Assembly: GCF_036373705.1 (NCBI RefSeq)
Contig: NC_089851.1
Span: 57,212,497 to 57,276,496 of the forward strand
From: Amia ocellicauda
Taxonomy: Eukaryota; Chordata; Actinopteri; Amiiformes; Amiidae
Reading direction: 5' to 3'
DNA length: 64,000 bases
Shown piece after piece: positions 42,906 through 55,525 of this stretch. The position numbers were made by a program, and so were the translations under genes. The notes below the pieces were generated by a model that did no database searches, was not told the DNA's origin, and saw only the letters and a list, made by a program, of their open reading frames with translations. The first letter of the stretch is position 1. Every line of letters starts with the position of its first letter.

Positions 42906-43393
42906 CTTAAAATCAGATATTGGATTTGTATTCTGAAGATTTAATTAGTAATGCAGTTTGTGAAAATTTATAACAGGAGAACGAGACCTATGTATCTGTT
43001 TAAGCTTCATGTAAATGAGAATTGTCAGATGTGTAACCGAATGCATGATTTTAGGATCTGTCATAATTGCTAAATCAGTCATGAACAGAAATAAACAATG
43101 TTAGAACAGTGTATGAATAACACTATAGACACTATAGAATGATAGAATAATGCTTGTGTGTATGTTTGTGTGTGTGCGTTTAAGCTTAATGACGTGGCAT
43201 TCTCATATATGTAACGCCTGCTAACCTGATAATAAAATATTATATACACATGAATTATGTTTATATGTAGTTAATAAATCCATACATACAAACACCATAG
43301 TTTATCACGCGTTACATTTTTTATTCAGCACACACAAAAACCAAATAAACTAAAACAGTGAAACACTGATAATGTTCTTTGACATACAAACAC

Positions 43394-43434
<41 letters not shown>

Positions 43435-43567
43435 ATTTTTTATTATCAGAATCACACAAGGATTTAACATTTTACAGATAACATCAATGTATGTATTTCT
43501 ATAGCCTATATATAAACAAACAACAACCAAAATAATAATACAAAAAATAAAACCATGAGGACCCGCT
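42906..43567. other. AT-rich intergenic space between convergent Polinton genes
   Basis: No coding region. Holds an (AAT)n microsatellite at 43393-43434. Genes to the left are on plus, genes to the right on minus. Confidence 0.75.
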
Positions 43568-44311
43568 TTACAGAGACAGCCATGGTAATTTCCCAAACAG
43601 CCGATGCTTTTTAGCTGGCTGGTCTCTTTGTGGTGTTTCGGGTGGGGCAGCCGCCCCCTCCATCGAAATATCAAAGTCTGGTTCAGGAGAAATAGGATTT
43701 CTCTGTATAGACATAGAACTGTTTCTAGTAGGTGTTGTTTTCAGTTTCTCCAACACCTCCCTGTTTATTTTGTTAGACAGTACCGAACCGGGGATGTTAA
43801 TCTCCGCCATCGCCATCATAAAACTGCCCCAGCCTTTGGGGGCTCTTCCTGTGGCCAGCGTGTGCGGCTGTGTGACAGCCCTAACCAGATCAATCACATG
43901 AGACCCACGAACAGGGCCCCCCTTGTACACAAATTCCCCATTCTCATTCCAGCTAGCTATAGAATTGTTGGACACCATTTCGGCATTTTTATTTTGCCTT
44001 TGTGGGATAGCGTCTAAAATATAATCGAAAACAGGCTCTGTGTGCGGTTTTTCGGCCGGGGTATCGGTGTCAGGCATCTGCAAAGTCAAAGTGGCTTTTT
44101 CAGATTCTGCCTGCCACGTCAGGGCCAAGTACCTCTGCAGCGCTTTGTCATATTCACCCAATTGAGAGCTTTGCAGAATATCTTTCATTTCACCATCCAA
44201 TTTATATGTGGCTATTTTTCTGATGTCGTGTTCAACTGGAAAGTCCTCTTTAATTTGGCCCATCTGTTTCTGAGGTACTAGATACATTTTCTCAGTGAAT
44301 TGCATTTTCAT
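43568..44311 (-). CDS. Polinton structural-type protein, unrecognised
   Basis: An open frame of 247 residues starts MKMQFTEKMYLVPQKQMGQI, includes FVYKGGPVRGSHVIDLVRAV and GWGSFMMAMAEINIPGS, and ends in a basic tail (AKKHRLFGKLPWL). No membrane segment. It is typical in position for a Polinton virion protein, but I cannot name its function. It is one of the longest undisturbed frames of the element. Confidence 0.6.
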   Translation of the reverse strand: MKMQFTEKMYLVPQKQMGQIKEDFPVEHDIRKIATYKLDGEMKDILQSSQLGEYDKALQRYLALTWQAESEKATLTLQMPDTDTPAEKPHTEPVFDYILDAIPQRQNKNAEMVSNNSIASWNENGEFVYKGGPVRGSHVIDLVRAVTQPHTLATGRAPKGWGSFMMAMAEINIPGSVLSNKINREVLEKLKTTPTRNSSMSIQRNPISPEPDFDISMEGAAAPPETPQRDQPAKKHRLFGKLPWLSL

Positions 44312-44656
44312 CTGGTCAGTAAGCCGGTAATGAGGGGAATGGCAATACTTAGCAAATTACTGATAAACCCCCCAGACTGATTCAATAGATTTCTCTTTCT
44401 CTTAACAGACACTGTCTTTTTACTAAGTGTTTTTATAATGTGGCCACTTTTCTTGAGTTTCTGAAATTGTTTAGCGCTCAAGCGGATGTTTCCTTTCAGT
44501 GTATTTAGAGCGATTTCTGACACGGCCTGTACCAGGTCGCTTCCAGCGGCGCACAGAATGGCCTTGTTGCGGCTTGGCTTTAACCAGCAGCTGCAGGAGA
44601 GCCAGTTTTCTCTTCATACACAGTGACATACTGACAGCCAGAGTCACAGACAGCAA
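44308..44656 (-). pseudogene. Small basic protein with hydrophobic C-terminus (Polinton)
   Basis: Contains EIALNTLKGNIRLSAKQFQK, a Lys/Arg-rich middle and a hydrophobic end GGFISNLLSIAIPLITGLL. This layout recurs in aquatic-animal Polintons and resembles small viral core or membrane-active proteins; function is inferred only. Broken. Confidence 0.45.
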
Positions 44657-44699
44657 ATGTGCTCAACGCTGGAAAACCAGCGGCTTTTACTTTCTTTGT

Positions 44700-44870
44700 T
44701 TTTTAAACACATAAACCACCGGGATGTCAGGGGGGAAAAGACCTGTCCTTAAACGGTATTCATCAGGGGTCTTTGACATGACATCGACAAATAAGTATCC
44801 GAAATACTTCTTGGTGGCATCTTCAAAAGCTTCCAAAAAATATTGAGATTTGCCTGGATACATCTGTCGA
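44700..44870 (-). pseudogene. Packaging-ATPase-like piece (Polinton)
   Basis: The minus strand encodes LEAFEDATKKYFGYLFVDVM followed by TPDEYRLRTGLFP, which resembles the end of the FtsK/A32-type packaging ATPase of Polintons. No full ATPase was recognised elsewhere in the element. Confidence 0.4.
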
Positions 44871-45002
44871 GCTAACGTTGTAATCTGTCATTTATCTCTC
44901 GGTCTTTTGCAGTGTTCTCATCTCAAAGTGCCAGTCACGTTTAACACGTACTATCCCCGGTTGCCGCAGTGCAATGTCTTTTATTTCACCATTTGCACCA
45001 GC

Positions 45003-48000
45003 CTACTTATCCGCATAGTCAAGTATCAAATCTTTTAGGCTATCGAAATTAATTTTCTCACTATTAGCCACGTTTAATTTGATACCCTTTACCTTGATAC
45101 AGGCTTTCCCTCCTGAGAGCTTATATCCATAGGATTTAGGTGCTGTTGCAACAAACTCTGTAATGTGCTGATCCGGAGGCAGCTCACTTGTCAATTGACC
45201 CAGATAATCTCCTAACTTGGGGTCCCACTGTCCTGGCCTGCTTACATAAATGATTGAATCAGTGTCATAATACAAACAACGACCTTGTAATGAATCCAGA
45301 AGAGAGTACAGTTCTAACCTAGCATAGGCGGTGGTGAAACTGGCAATACAAATATTTACATTTGAAAGCTGTGTGTAGTGCTCTTTTCCCCGTTTCCAGG
45401 TGACACAGGCACATAAAATCATCGTCATCATCAATAAAATCACAAGACGGGACCTCGTGGTATGGGGCAAACACGTATTTAAATAATTCGTTGGGGTCTC
45501 TCACAATACTGGTGTTTTGTAAATCTGGTCGTTGTCCAAATTTTCCCCATAAAGAATTCAAAAACAGTTTTGAAATCTGTCTTTTGGCCGGATTCTTAGT
45601 AATGTTGTAATGGTCCAAGTGTACCCCCTCTCTGTCATGATACTCTCTGATGTAGTGTTCACGGTCTGTGTCATTTTTGCACCACTGGGGGTAGCCTGAA
45701 GCTTCTTGTTTGCCTTTTAAATGCGTTTTAATATATTCACTAAACAACGTGTTGGTCGAGTGCTTAAAGTGCCAGATCTCGTATATTTCTGCTATTCTGT
45801 AACCCTTATCTACAGCAGACAGCAGCTCTGGCATGCACCAGACACCGGTAAGCGCTCTCTGCTCGTCGCTGTGTGTGCAGGGGGGCCCTGCTGGGTGTCA
45901 GCGCACGTCCGACAGAGTGTAAAGAACAGTTTTTTACCAACTCTGGTCGGTAGCACAGGGAAAAACAACCTTCTAGGAGGGTAAACTTTGACTTTTGCGA
46001 GCCCAAAGTAATTTTGTAAATCTTCAAAGCCCTCGCATATTATATCCGGGTGACCAACGGGGTACAATTTGGTTTTATTTACAAACGGGTACAGACTGGT
46101 GAAATCATAGTAACGGAGTTCCTAGCCAGGTTTTGGTTGATAATACAGGGTCACTGCATTCGTCCACCCACCGAATAGAGACTCCCTGGGGTCTAAAGGC
46201 GCTGGTAACTGTGATTCGGAAATAAATGCCCTAACATCCTGGTCTTCATTCAGCATTGTCTTCCATTTGTGTTCCCACATCACTTTAACATCAAACCCTT
46301 GTAATTTTAAGAATTCGGTTTTATACATTGTCTTTTGATATAGCCAGCCGAATGTTGTTTTTGTCACACTGTTAACGTCATTTTCACTATAACAGGTATC
46401 GCAACCATGAAAAAAACATCCATGGTACTCAAAAGCAGTGTACACACCGTTTATTACTGCAAAACCATCTAGATAGTACGGGCCAAATTTATGCTCACCA
46501 CCCAGCTTTAGTGCGTGTTGTATACTGATGTTGTCTGTGTGTTCAGTATACATGAGCCACTGAATAGCGGGGGTCGAGAACCGCTTTTTCTGGTTGTGAT
46601 AATTGTCATGGACTAATGCTATGGTCTGCGGTCTGAGAAACATGTACCGGTACATGGTCATACACACAGAGGCTAATGTGATGTACTGAAACGGGTCAAG
46701 ACTGACTTTAATCAGGTCTGAATCAGGGTCAGATGGACACTTCAGACGTATCTGCTCTGTCATACATAATATCTCGTTTCTAAATGTAGTACAAGCTTGT
46801 CTCAGTATGTCCACGTCCTGTCTACAATACCGCTTCAATTCATCGAGTTTGTGCTCATCGTACCATTCCTGAAACTGTGTTTTATCTGCACCCATCATGT
46901 AGTCTACCCCGTAAAATTGTTCAGCGGGTAAGGGTCCTACATAATTTTGGTTTGCGACCGTGTTAAAGAAGTGTGGGAAATGGCCTTTCTCACCCTCAAA
47001 CCCCATTGCTTTTGGCATATTGCTCAGTTTCAGAGGCAAGAAATGTAATGAATCAATGAACCTGATGTTCAGAGCGGTCACTGTCATGCACATAATTTTA
47101 CCTCCTTGTGTGATGAAGTGTGTAGCAACCTTTTCACGTATGAGCTCTCTAATGACCAAGTAGTTATCATAGCCTTTACCATTGTGTGAAATAAAAGTGT
47201 AGTTTTTAAAACACGTGTCAATGAAACATTTCACAAAGTCAGATAAGCAAGAATCCCCATAAAACTCCCATGTGCATTTGTTGTTTATGTGTGAGGCATA
47301 AACATAATTTGGGATGTGTGTCCTGTTTCTTGCATGCATTCAAAATCAAAGAAAATGTATTTTTCCGATTGTTTCGGGATGTTTATTACGCTCATGTAGC
47401 ATACATGATTGTCAGGTGTCTGGATAACACTTTTACAGCACGGAAAGAGCTTTTCTTCGCAAGTGTGCATTATTGGGAGAAAAGTCCAGCACTCTGTACA
47501 GTAAAAGTGTTGAACACACTGAATCTCTTTGGTGGCAGCTTTAGCCTTGTGTCTCCTGAGACAGACACCACCTCTACAGAATATTTTACATACATCGCAT
47601 CTGGTGATGGTCTCTTTAACCTCAAAACAGTGGGGGTCTAAACACGCTCTGCACAAATTCCGACACGTGTGACAATTTTTATGCCCATATACTGCGTGGC
47701 AATAATCACAGAAATAGTTAACACCTATAAATGTTCTGATGTTTAAAACCCCGTAGTAATGCTGTTTGTGAAGTAAAACAAACATCTGTGCATTCTTTCC
47801 CTTTCCACAGGCGGTACACACTGGCGGCAAAACATAAATTGTTACCTTGGTTTTTGAAATCAGTGAGGCATGCCCTTTTCTTGTCTATTATCTTGCAAAA
47901 CAAAATACCTTTTATACGTCTCCGTACCCCACCTTGCATATTAGGATTTCGGTGTGACTTTGCAGTAAATTAGCTATGCTCTCTAGGAAATCTGTTTCAT

Positions 48001-48308
48001 CCAGCTCCCCCAAATGTTGCCTCCTCTAACAGAAAGCATTATTTAATGACCCCGAGCTCAGTCTAAGCTGTACAAAATCATTAGGACCCACATTGTGTGA
48101 TATTTCATTTAACAGCCCTTGCGCAGCACCAGTACGATTCTACCAGATCCAGATTCACAAACCTGAATTCTTCATAAAACTCCATTCCCCGGAACCTGTT
48201 AAGTTCCCGGTCATAGTGACGAATACGCTCCAAAAACACCCGAGGCGGGTCCCCGCCATCACCACCCTCAACCATTTGTTCAGCATTTTCATTATTCACC
48301 TCTAACAT
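45003..48308 (-). pseudogene. Polinton protein-primed DNA polymerase B region, copy 2
   Basis: All main blocks are visible: N-terminal part, Cys/His clusters, exonuclease motif FFDFEC, FISHNGKGYDNYLV, CRQDVDILRQ, polymerase motif KLFLNSLWGKFG, and the catalytic YYDTDSIIY near the C-terminus, followed by KSYGYKLSGGK. This enzyme replicates the element from a protein primer. Broken in several places; copy 1 carries the same condition for the shared part. Confidence 0.9.
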
Positions 48309-48679
48309 TGCTACATCACCACCCCCAATCTGATTATCATTATTATTCGCTTCTAATGCTTACCCATCAGACACGTGCAAATCTATATATTCCTGAATTT
48401 CCAAGTCTGGTTGGTTATTATTATCAGCTTCTAATGCTAATTCATCAGACACAATCAAATCAATATATTCCTGAATTTCCAAGTTTGCTGGGTGGTCATC
48501 AACCGCCACTGTGCTGTAATGGTGTCTGTGATCCTGCTAATTGTGACACATCCATTCTAGATTTAAGCCTACGCAGCATTCTTTTGGCTACATTAATATT
48601 CTTTATCAGTACTGCCGTGATACGTGCAGACCGAGTGTCTTTGTGTCTTACTTGTTTCATTATTTGTTAATTGCGGTTT

Positions 48680-48898
48680 TCACTCACAGTGTGACGATTC
48701 AGCAAACTCGATGTTATACCCTTTTTGTTTTACCACATTTGTCAAAACATGTATTTTTCTATGAGCTGTGTGTAAATCTTCTACCAGTTGCCAACAAATG
48801 TGACATATTTTACTAAACAACAGGGCCCTAGAATCATCAGAGGTCTGAATGCCTGTACAGGGTATTTGTTCACCTGACCTGTCTATCTCTTTATGCAC
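48680..48898 (-). other. Small Polinton open stretch, unrecognised, copy 2
   Basis: Same as 17072-17290. Confidence 0.3.
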
Positions 48899-49212
48899 AC
48901 TCGGAGTGGGGTTAACTGTGCTATTTGTCTGCTTACCTCTTTTTACAGTAGCGGGCTGTCTTACTGCGTGCTTTTCTCTGAAACATGCACTCTACCTTCA
49001 AGATGGTTTAGTGACTTGTTAGAAAGTGTGGATGAGAAAGTAATGCAAATAGTTGAGAAGGTTATAAAAAACAAGGCTTATCAAGTGTTTTACAAACATA
49101 AATAAAATACTGTTTGTGTCTGCTCTGCTTTTCTGTGCAATAAGACATTATATTAATTCATATATTTTTTCAGAGAAAGAAACCCCCGGGGCCCCTGGAA
49201 TTACATTTACGT

Positions 49213-49521
49213 ATGTTTGAGGAATCTATGTTTGAAGATGTCATCCTCACTCTAATAGCTCACAATTTTGGTGATTTGTATGATACTGGTAATTCTGATG
49301 TGAAATCGCTAGTTGCTGATGTTGAAAAAACAGTGGCGTCCCTCCCCAATGTGCTCAAGAGAATGCTGTATAAAGAGACACATCCTGGTGAATCTGCTTT
49401 TACATCTGTCCAAAAAGTTCTGCACAGTTCTTTTGGAAATACTATCCCTATCATGACCAAACCCAATTTCTACACTGTGCTAGACAGAATAGTGTCACTG
49501 CCCTGGCCAATAAACAAGTAG
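49213..49521 (+). other. Small Polinton accessory gene, unrecognised, copy 2
   Basis: Same as 17605-17913, differing near the C-terminus (WPINK instead of WPKNK). It remains open in both copies. Confidence 0.45.
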
Positions 49522-49752
49522 AGGGAGTAGCTAGTGCAGTACAGTTCAGTTGTTTCTTCCTGGCTGCTGTAGGTGTTGGGGAAGCGGGATCATTGGTCAC
49601 CCGAGTCAGTATCTAATCTCACTGTCTGACTTGATGCCTTGTTGTCATTTTTAGAGCTGTCACAATAAAATATTGACATTGAAATATATTTTACTGAGTC
49701 TCATATTTTGAATGTCTATACCTTTTCTTTCTCTTTTATTTTTCCAAAACTG

Positions 49753-50353
49753 TACCACCCCAAAAATAATCATAAAATATATAACCTAAAATCATCACAC
49801 GCACATCACTAAACACAGTTTAAAATACTTTTTTATTAAAACTGTATGTTGTTGTTCTCTTTTTATTTTAATGTATTTTATTTTGCTAACAACTTATCAT
49901 AACAAACCTAATCATAAAACATAACCTAACACAAATAATAATAAGTTTAAACTCTTAAACATTACACACACACACACATACACCATCAGGGTGAGATGGC
50001 AGTAAACACTTGTCAAGATGACCTGTGCCCTTTCCAAAATGCCTGTCATCCTAACAAGATGGAGGTCATCCAAACAAGATGGCTGTCATCCTAACAAGAT
50101 TACGGTCATCCAAACAAGATGGCTGACAGGAGAGGGTCAAAGGGTAAAACCTGTATCCTAACAAGTTGGCTGACTGGAGAGGATCAAAGGGTACAGGGTA
50201 AGGAGGGGCTTCCTGGCCCGTGGGGCTTCTGGGTAAGGAGGGGCTTCCTGGCCCGTGGGGCTTCTGGGTAAGGCGGGGCTTCCCAGCCCATGGGGCTTCT
50301 GGGTAGGGGTGGGGCCACCTGACACTTTGACATAAAGTGCCATCATTACTACT
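49753..50353. repeat. Polinton right terminal inverted repeat, copy 2
   Basis: Same structure as 18151-18751, ending ATCATTACTACT at 50353 and followed by CATAAG. Confidence 0.9.
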
Positions 50354-51400
50354 CATAAGCGCAATATGTACAATATCTTTCCCGTTCCTGAGAAAACTAT
50401 GTTTGAAAACTGTAATTTTTTGCCTGGACTACAATCAAGATGGCTACCAAACCATGTGACATTATGCCGCCATTTTGCGATCTAGTGACCATGCCATAGA
50501 CCCCTACATCCATTCAAAGTCTGGTGACTTTTTAGACTGCGGTTCAAAAGTTATAGGCATTTGAACATATTCTGGTGGAAGAGAAGAAAAAATAAGTATA
50601 ATAATAATAATAATGACCAGTGACCACCACATTGCTTATGGGATCAATTCTGTCAAGTAACAATCAGTCCAATACATTCTAACATAGTTCCATACTGCAC
50701 CATATGCATTTATTTGCAACTTGACCATCTCTGAAATTTGATTGGCTCATGGCGGCCATTTTGTTTTCTCAATCAACTTGCCTTGAACAAATCTGATAGA
50801 GGAGCTAGCCAAGGTCACGTGTACAAAATTTCATATCAATCAGACCAACCATTTCGGAGATGAAGATCTTTGAAGATTCTTGGCCAATCCAATATGGCTG
50901 CCAAACAATATGACTTATTGACTTGTTTTGAACAAATCTGAATTTAGGCCATAACATAACATCACACACCAAGTTTCACATCTGTCCCGTCTGCGGTTTC
51001 GGAGAAGAAGATTTTTGTATATTTTCCAAAATGTGTCACTTAAGCCACTATGGCCACCAGACCATGTGACATATGGCCTCCATATTGAATGTGGCATAGT
51101 ACTACATAGCCATCTATCACTGTATGAAGTTTCATGAGTTTTCATCAAGCGTTGGTTTTTATAGGCTTTTGAAAAGATACTGCGGAAAAATAATAATCCT
51201 AACAATAACAATAGGGTTCCAGCAACTTCGTTGCTTGGCCCCCAACTTTTGAGGCTTCCAGGTGCTTGGAGTCGAGAAATGTATGGCTTCAGACTCATAA
51301 AAATATGAATCAGATGAAGACACATGTTGACAACAATTGTTGCTTAAAGGTTTTGGTAAGTAGAGTATTCAAGGTCAAGTTCCCCCTCTTGTGGTCTAAT
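50354..51400. repeat. Interspersed repeat with AAGATGGC motifs and hairpin, copy 2
   Basis: Direct copy of 18752-19800, with the same hairpin near 51222-51240. Confidence 0.6.
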
Positions 51401-51931
51401 ATTTTAAGGAACAAGCCATTTCAATCTCAATAAACCAACTACACTTATTTGATTGAAATGTATCAATTTAATTACATTAGTAGTACCATCAATACTTCTA
51501 ATATCATAATATAGTAGTAAACAGTTTATTCTCTAAGTTTCATTTTGTGTACTTTAAAACACAATCTAACCATTTAAGTAGCTTTAGATTGCTGCTGCTC
51601 TCCATTTTTCCATTTACCTTCTCAAGCTTATTTAGTTGCATACCTGGTGTTTCATATAGTTATCACGTTGATTTCTGATGTATGCGTTATATATATTTAC
51701 AGCTGGAAAAGCAAAGTATATCACTAAGGAGCAAATAGCTCCAATTAGTTTTTACTATTGCGCCTGACCGAGTATGTCCGTATGTCCGTATGTTGTCTTA
51801 TGTTCAACTCTATAGAGCCAGCGATTAAATTATCCATTACAGAAATTATCCATTAGGACAAGGCACATCAGGAGGTCTGTGCAATAGGAACAGTCTGGAC
51901 ACCATTTTAAGTTCCGAACGGAATTAACGTC

Positions 51932-52955
51932 TTTACTATCTACATATTTATTTATTTATTTATACATTGTTGTTTTTTTTTTTTACATTTTGGCACAAAT
52001 TATCCTCCATACTATCCATGACAAAATTAAAAATAAATACATGGAGAAAATAATAAATACATGAATTAATGTGGAAATAAATAGATGGATAAATAAACAG
52101 ATTTTGAATTAAATACAATAATAAATAAATCTCCATGTATTTATTAGAACATGTATTTATTTATTTCAACATTTATTTATTATTTTCACTGCGAATTTGT
52201 TTTAAATTTTAATTACAGTGAAAATAATCAATACATTAATACATAAATACATGTTCAAATGGACATTTTTTTATGTCAACACTACTACATTTATTCATTT
52301 ATTTATGTAATGTGAAGCGATTCAAGTAATGAATAAACAATGTATTTGCTAAAATAAATTTTGCTTAAACTTTAAGGGGAACTGCACCACAATTTTATCT
52401 TAATTCTGTTATTTGTATAAATTGTTTTAAATATAGCAATGTCACAAATGTCTGAAGTGAAGATATATTTATTAATATGATTTTCTTAAGGAATAGGTGG
52501 CCATTTTCTCTCCACCAGACCCTCGGTAACAGTCTGTACTAGTATGTGTAAGACCTGTAGGCAATACAAAGTAAAAGCATAATAATAATGATGATATTAT
52601 TTATAACTAGAATGCTAAAGTTCCATGAGAAACATTGTGGAAGTACAGTAAGCAGTATGTTTCAGTGTACATGTAATATATTAAGTACTATAGTACATCA
52701 CAAGGTACTACAGTAAACTATAGTATACAACAGGGTAGTTCAATATTTGTCTAAGTACCGTAGGAGGCACTATAGTACATTACAAGATACTATAGTATAT
52801 CACGTAACAAGAGTATACTATAGTATAACAGTGTACTATCGTATGTCACACATTATTCAGTATACCATAGTATAAAAGTTTAGTGTGGTATACAACAGTG
52901 TCCTACAGTATTTGTTGTACTACTGTAGTAAGTACTATAGTATAATTGTATTGTT
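51932..52955. repeat. TTTA repeats and TACTATAGTA repeats, copy 2
   Basis: Direct copies of the tracts at 20330-20720 and 21050-21350. Confidence 0.7.
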
Positions 52956-53248
52956 TTATTGTCTATCTTAATTGTAGTTTTAATATTTAATTAACTATAT
53001 TTTCTTGTAAAGAGCTTTGTGATACACTATGAAATTTCTATGGAATCCGAATGTGTTCAATTTCGTTGGATTTCATGAAATCCGAATGCATGAAATTGCA
53101 TGATTTAATCAGGTGAATACAGATTAAATCGTGATGCAATTGCATGCTATATAAAGGGTGTTTAGGAGCGAGACTACATGGTGAAGTTTTGAGTTTTGAA
53201 AGAGAAAAGCAAGATCAAGAGTGTAAATATGTATAGGAATATTTAGTT

Positions 53249-53416
53249 ATGGCAGCTTCTGCCATGCTGTACATTGGCAAAAAGAAGATGGCTTCACTCA
53301 CATCTATGCAAGTGTACACTCAGCATTTGTTGCAGAAATTAATGAAAGCAATACTAGTTTCAGTACTGTACTTCGCAAAAACATATTTGCATATTTGTTC
53401 AAAACTTGTACTTTAA
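53249..53416 (+). CDS. Short ORF of 55 residues, copy 2
   Basis: Same frame as 21647-21814, again about 100 bp after TATATAAAG. Confidence 0.3.
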   Translation: MAASAMLYIGKKKMASLTSMQVYTQHLLQKLMKAILVSVLYFAKTYLHICSKLVL

Positions 53417-53617
53417 TATTTTTGCGATATCTAACACTGATAGTCCTACATTGTTTCATGTGTGCATGTATTTAAACAAAACAAAAACAAACAAAAAACA
53501 TCATTGTTCTCTTTTCTTTGCTAAAACTATTTTTGTTACATTGAATCAGGGGTATGCATACATCTGGAAGGCACACTATATGTAATGGTAAGTTACAACA
53601 ACATAAATGACACAGTA

Positions 53618-53618
<1 letters not shown>

Positions 53619-53685
<67 letters not shown>
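53619..53685. repeat. (TA)n microsatellite, copy 2
   Basis: Counterpart of 22016-22087, a few units shorter. Confidence 0.95.
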
Positions 53686-53687
<2 letters not shown>

Positions 53688-55253
53688 CATCACAGTATAG
53701 TTCTTAAAAGATCATATATCAAGCAGATTTAAACAAATTAAAAATGTCTATTATAATGACTGGCTATTATACAGTACACACTAGAAGCACCGACATTTCA
53801 AACTACCTACAAGAGCCAAAACTATAGTATAATAATGATCAAATAAAAAACTTTATTTGCGTTTATGCAGCTAAAATGCTGTAGGCATATTTAATACATA
53901 TATTTAGGAAAAGTCAGGAATTGGTATCCATAGTGTATTCAGGAACACATAGTAATTCAAATTAAATCAGTCAAACTGACCAGCCGTGCACTTCTAGAGT
54001 TAAATTATAAAGGCATATCATGCAAAAGATCACATCACGTGTACAGTATCAGCACACAAACTACAGGGTCACAAGCCGCTAATGGGAAACTAAACTTTGG
54101 ATTCAAACTCGATTTGTAAGAAAATATTGAAGACAAGGAAAGGTTTTCTGTTTCATTTGCATGAAATGCTTTTCTTACAAGAGCAGTGTAGTTTACAGTA
54201 TAATTTGTGAGCACCCATTTGCTGTAGCAATTATAATTTAGTTTGCTTATTATAATGATTTGGTGTTTTTTAAATATATATTCCTATATATATATATTTT
54301 ACCATTAATGTTACAGCGTTGTTTTTATTTTAATAAGTGCCCGATTAATCAGCAATTGCCCATTGATTAACCGATCAAATATTTGAATGGACTGACAGCC
54401 TTAATATATATGTGTGTGTGTTATTGTAATGAAATGTATGGTTTGTATTATTATTAGCAACTGTACGCTATCCAAAACAGAGGTATGGAATATTTTGCTT
54501 TTGACAGCTTAAAAAGAAAAATATGTGAACAAAGACCAATCAAGGCTAACTTACCAGTATACAAAATAACATTTATAAATATAAATGTAAAACTTTTTGA
54601 AGAGCCGGTATTAATGTTTTGTATAAACTGTATAATGTTTTATATTAATGATTGAAAAACATGTCAACAGAGCCAATTGTATTAATTGTCAAGCAAGCAA
54701 ATTTTAGCAAGGCTGTTCTGACACTCCCAGCATCTCCTTCAAGATTTCTGTGGCTAATCTGTGGCTGGAGAGGTCACCTCATCATTATTGATCAACAGTT
54801 GCTTTGAGAACTATGAGACCAGACCTCTGCCAGTAGATCAAAGGAAGCCCTCTTGATATGTTTATTCATTTATTTACAGTAGTTTACAATTAAGATTAAA
54901 CATAAATTAGTACATTTTGTGCACCCCCAATTCCTAATATGAGGGGCAAAGCTAACGAACTGAGCTTCCGTCCCTCAGTCCCAACAGCTTTCATATGATA
55001 TTATTTTAATATAGTGATACAACATTTTGTGACATTCCTGTTTTGGATGCCCTATTTTTCAAGTTTGATTGTAATACATGAGTGTTATTAAAGTTTTAAC
55101 TTAGAGTTACAGACTACATTTGCTGGGCACATCTAAAGACTAGCAAAAATTTATATTTGGATTTCGTTTTGTGAAAATTACTTCACGCTGGGGAATGATT
55201 TATTGCAGGATTTACATATGGTAAGAACAGTATAATTATTAATACTATGTATG
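53686..55253. other. AT-rich DNA without recognised features, copy 2
   Basis: Direct copy of 22088-23655; nothing recognised. Confidence 0.6.
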
Positions 55254-55525
55254 TGTAACAACGGAGATAAAGTGCTCAGTTTAATTTATTTAAAAATGTG
55301 TTATGCTAATTTAGGTAAGGTAGCTGGGGTTTATTAGGGTGTGTGCAGGGGTTTTAGAGTTGGTGACCACGTGTGCGGAGCAACACCTGGAACTGTGTGA
55401 ACTTCTTCTGGGCAAGAGGCGCTTAGTTTTTTCTTAGTTTTTTTAGTTTTTTTCTTCAATAAATCTAGCAGCAAGTAAGCAAACGATTTGTGGGCTACTT
55501 GTTTTCCCCCGCTGAAAATACTACA
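55254..55525 (+). mobile_element. LTR with primer-site-like sequence, copy 2
   Basis: Direct copy of 23656-23927, same TGTA...TACA ends and following TTGGCATCAGAA. Confidence 0.5.

Larger units (their letters stand above)
38176..50353. mobile_element. Polinton (Maverick) element, copy 2, both ends present
   Basis: About 12.2 kb with terminal inverted repeats of about 600 bp starting AGTAGTAATGATGG and flanked by CATCAG and CATAAG (5 of 6 bases match, the expected 6-bp duplication). Parts: integrase, probable minor capsid, small virion-like gene, major capsid and protease on plus; two small structural-type genes, a packaging-ATPase-like piece and DNA polymerase B on minus; unassigned genes near the right end. 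Smaller than the usual 15-20 kb. Broken, with roughly ten breaks over the coding parts. The two terminal repeats show about 14 differences in their outer 200 bp, so it is fairly old. Confidence 0.93.

Noticed and set aside
43604-44017. 137-residue plus-strand frame
   Set aside because: Shadow of the 247-residue minus-strand Polinton frame with better composition and position.
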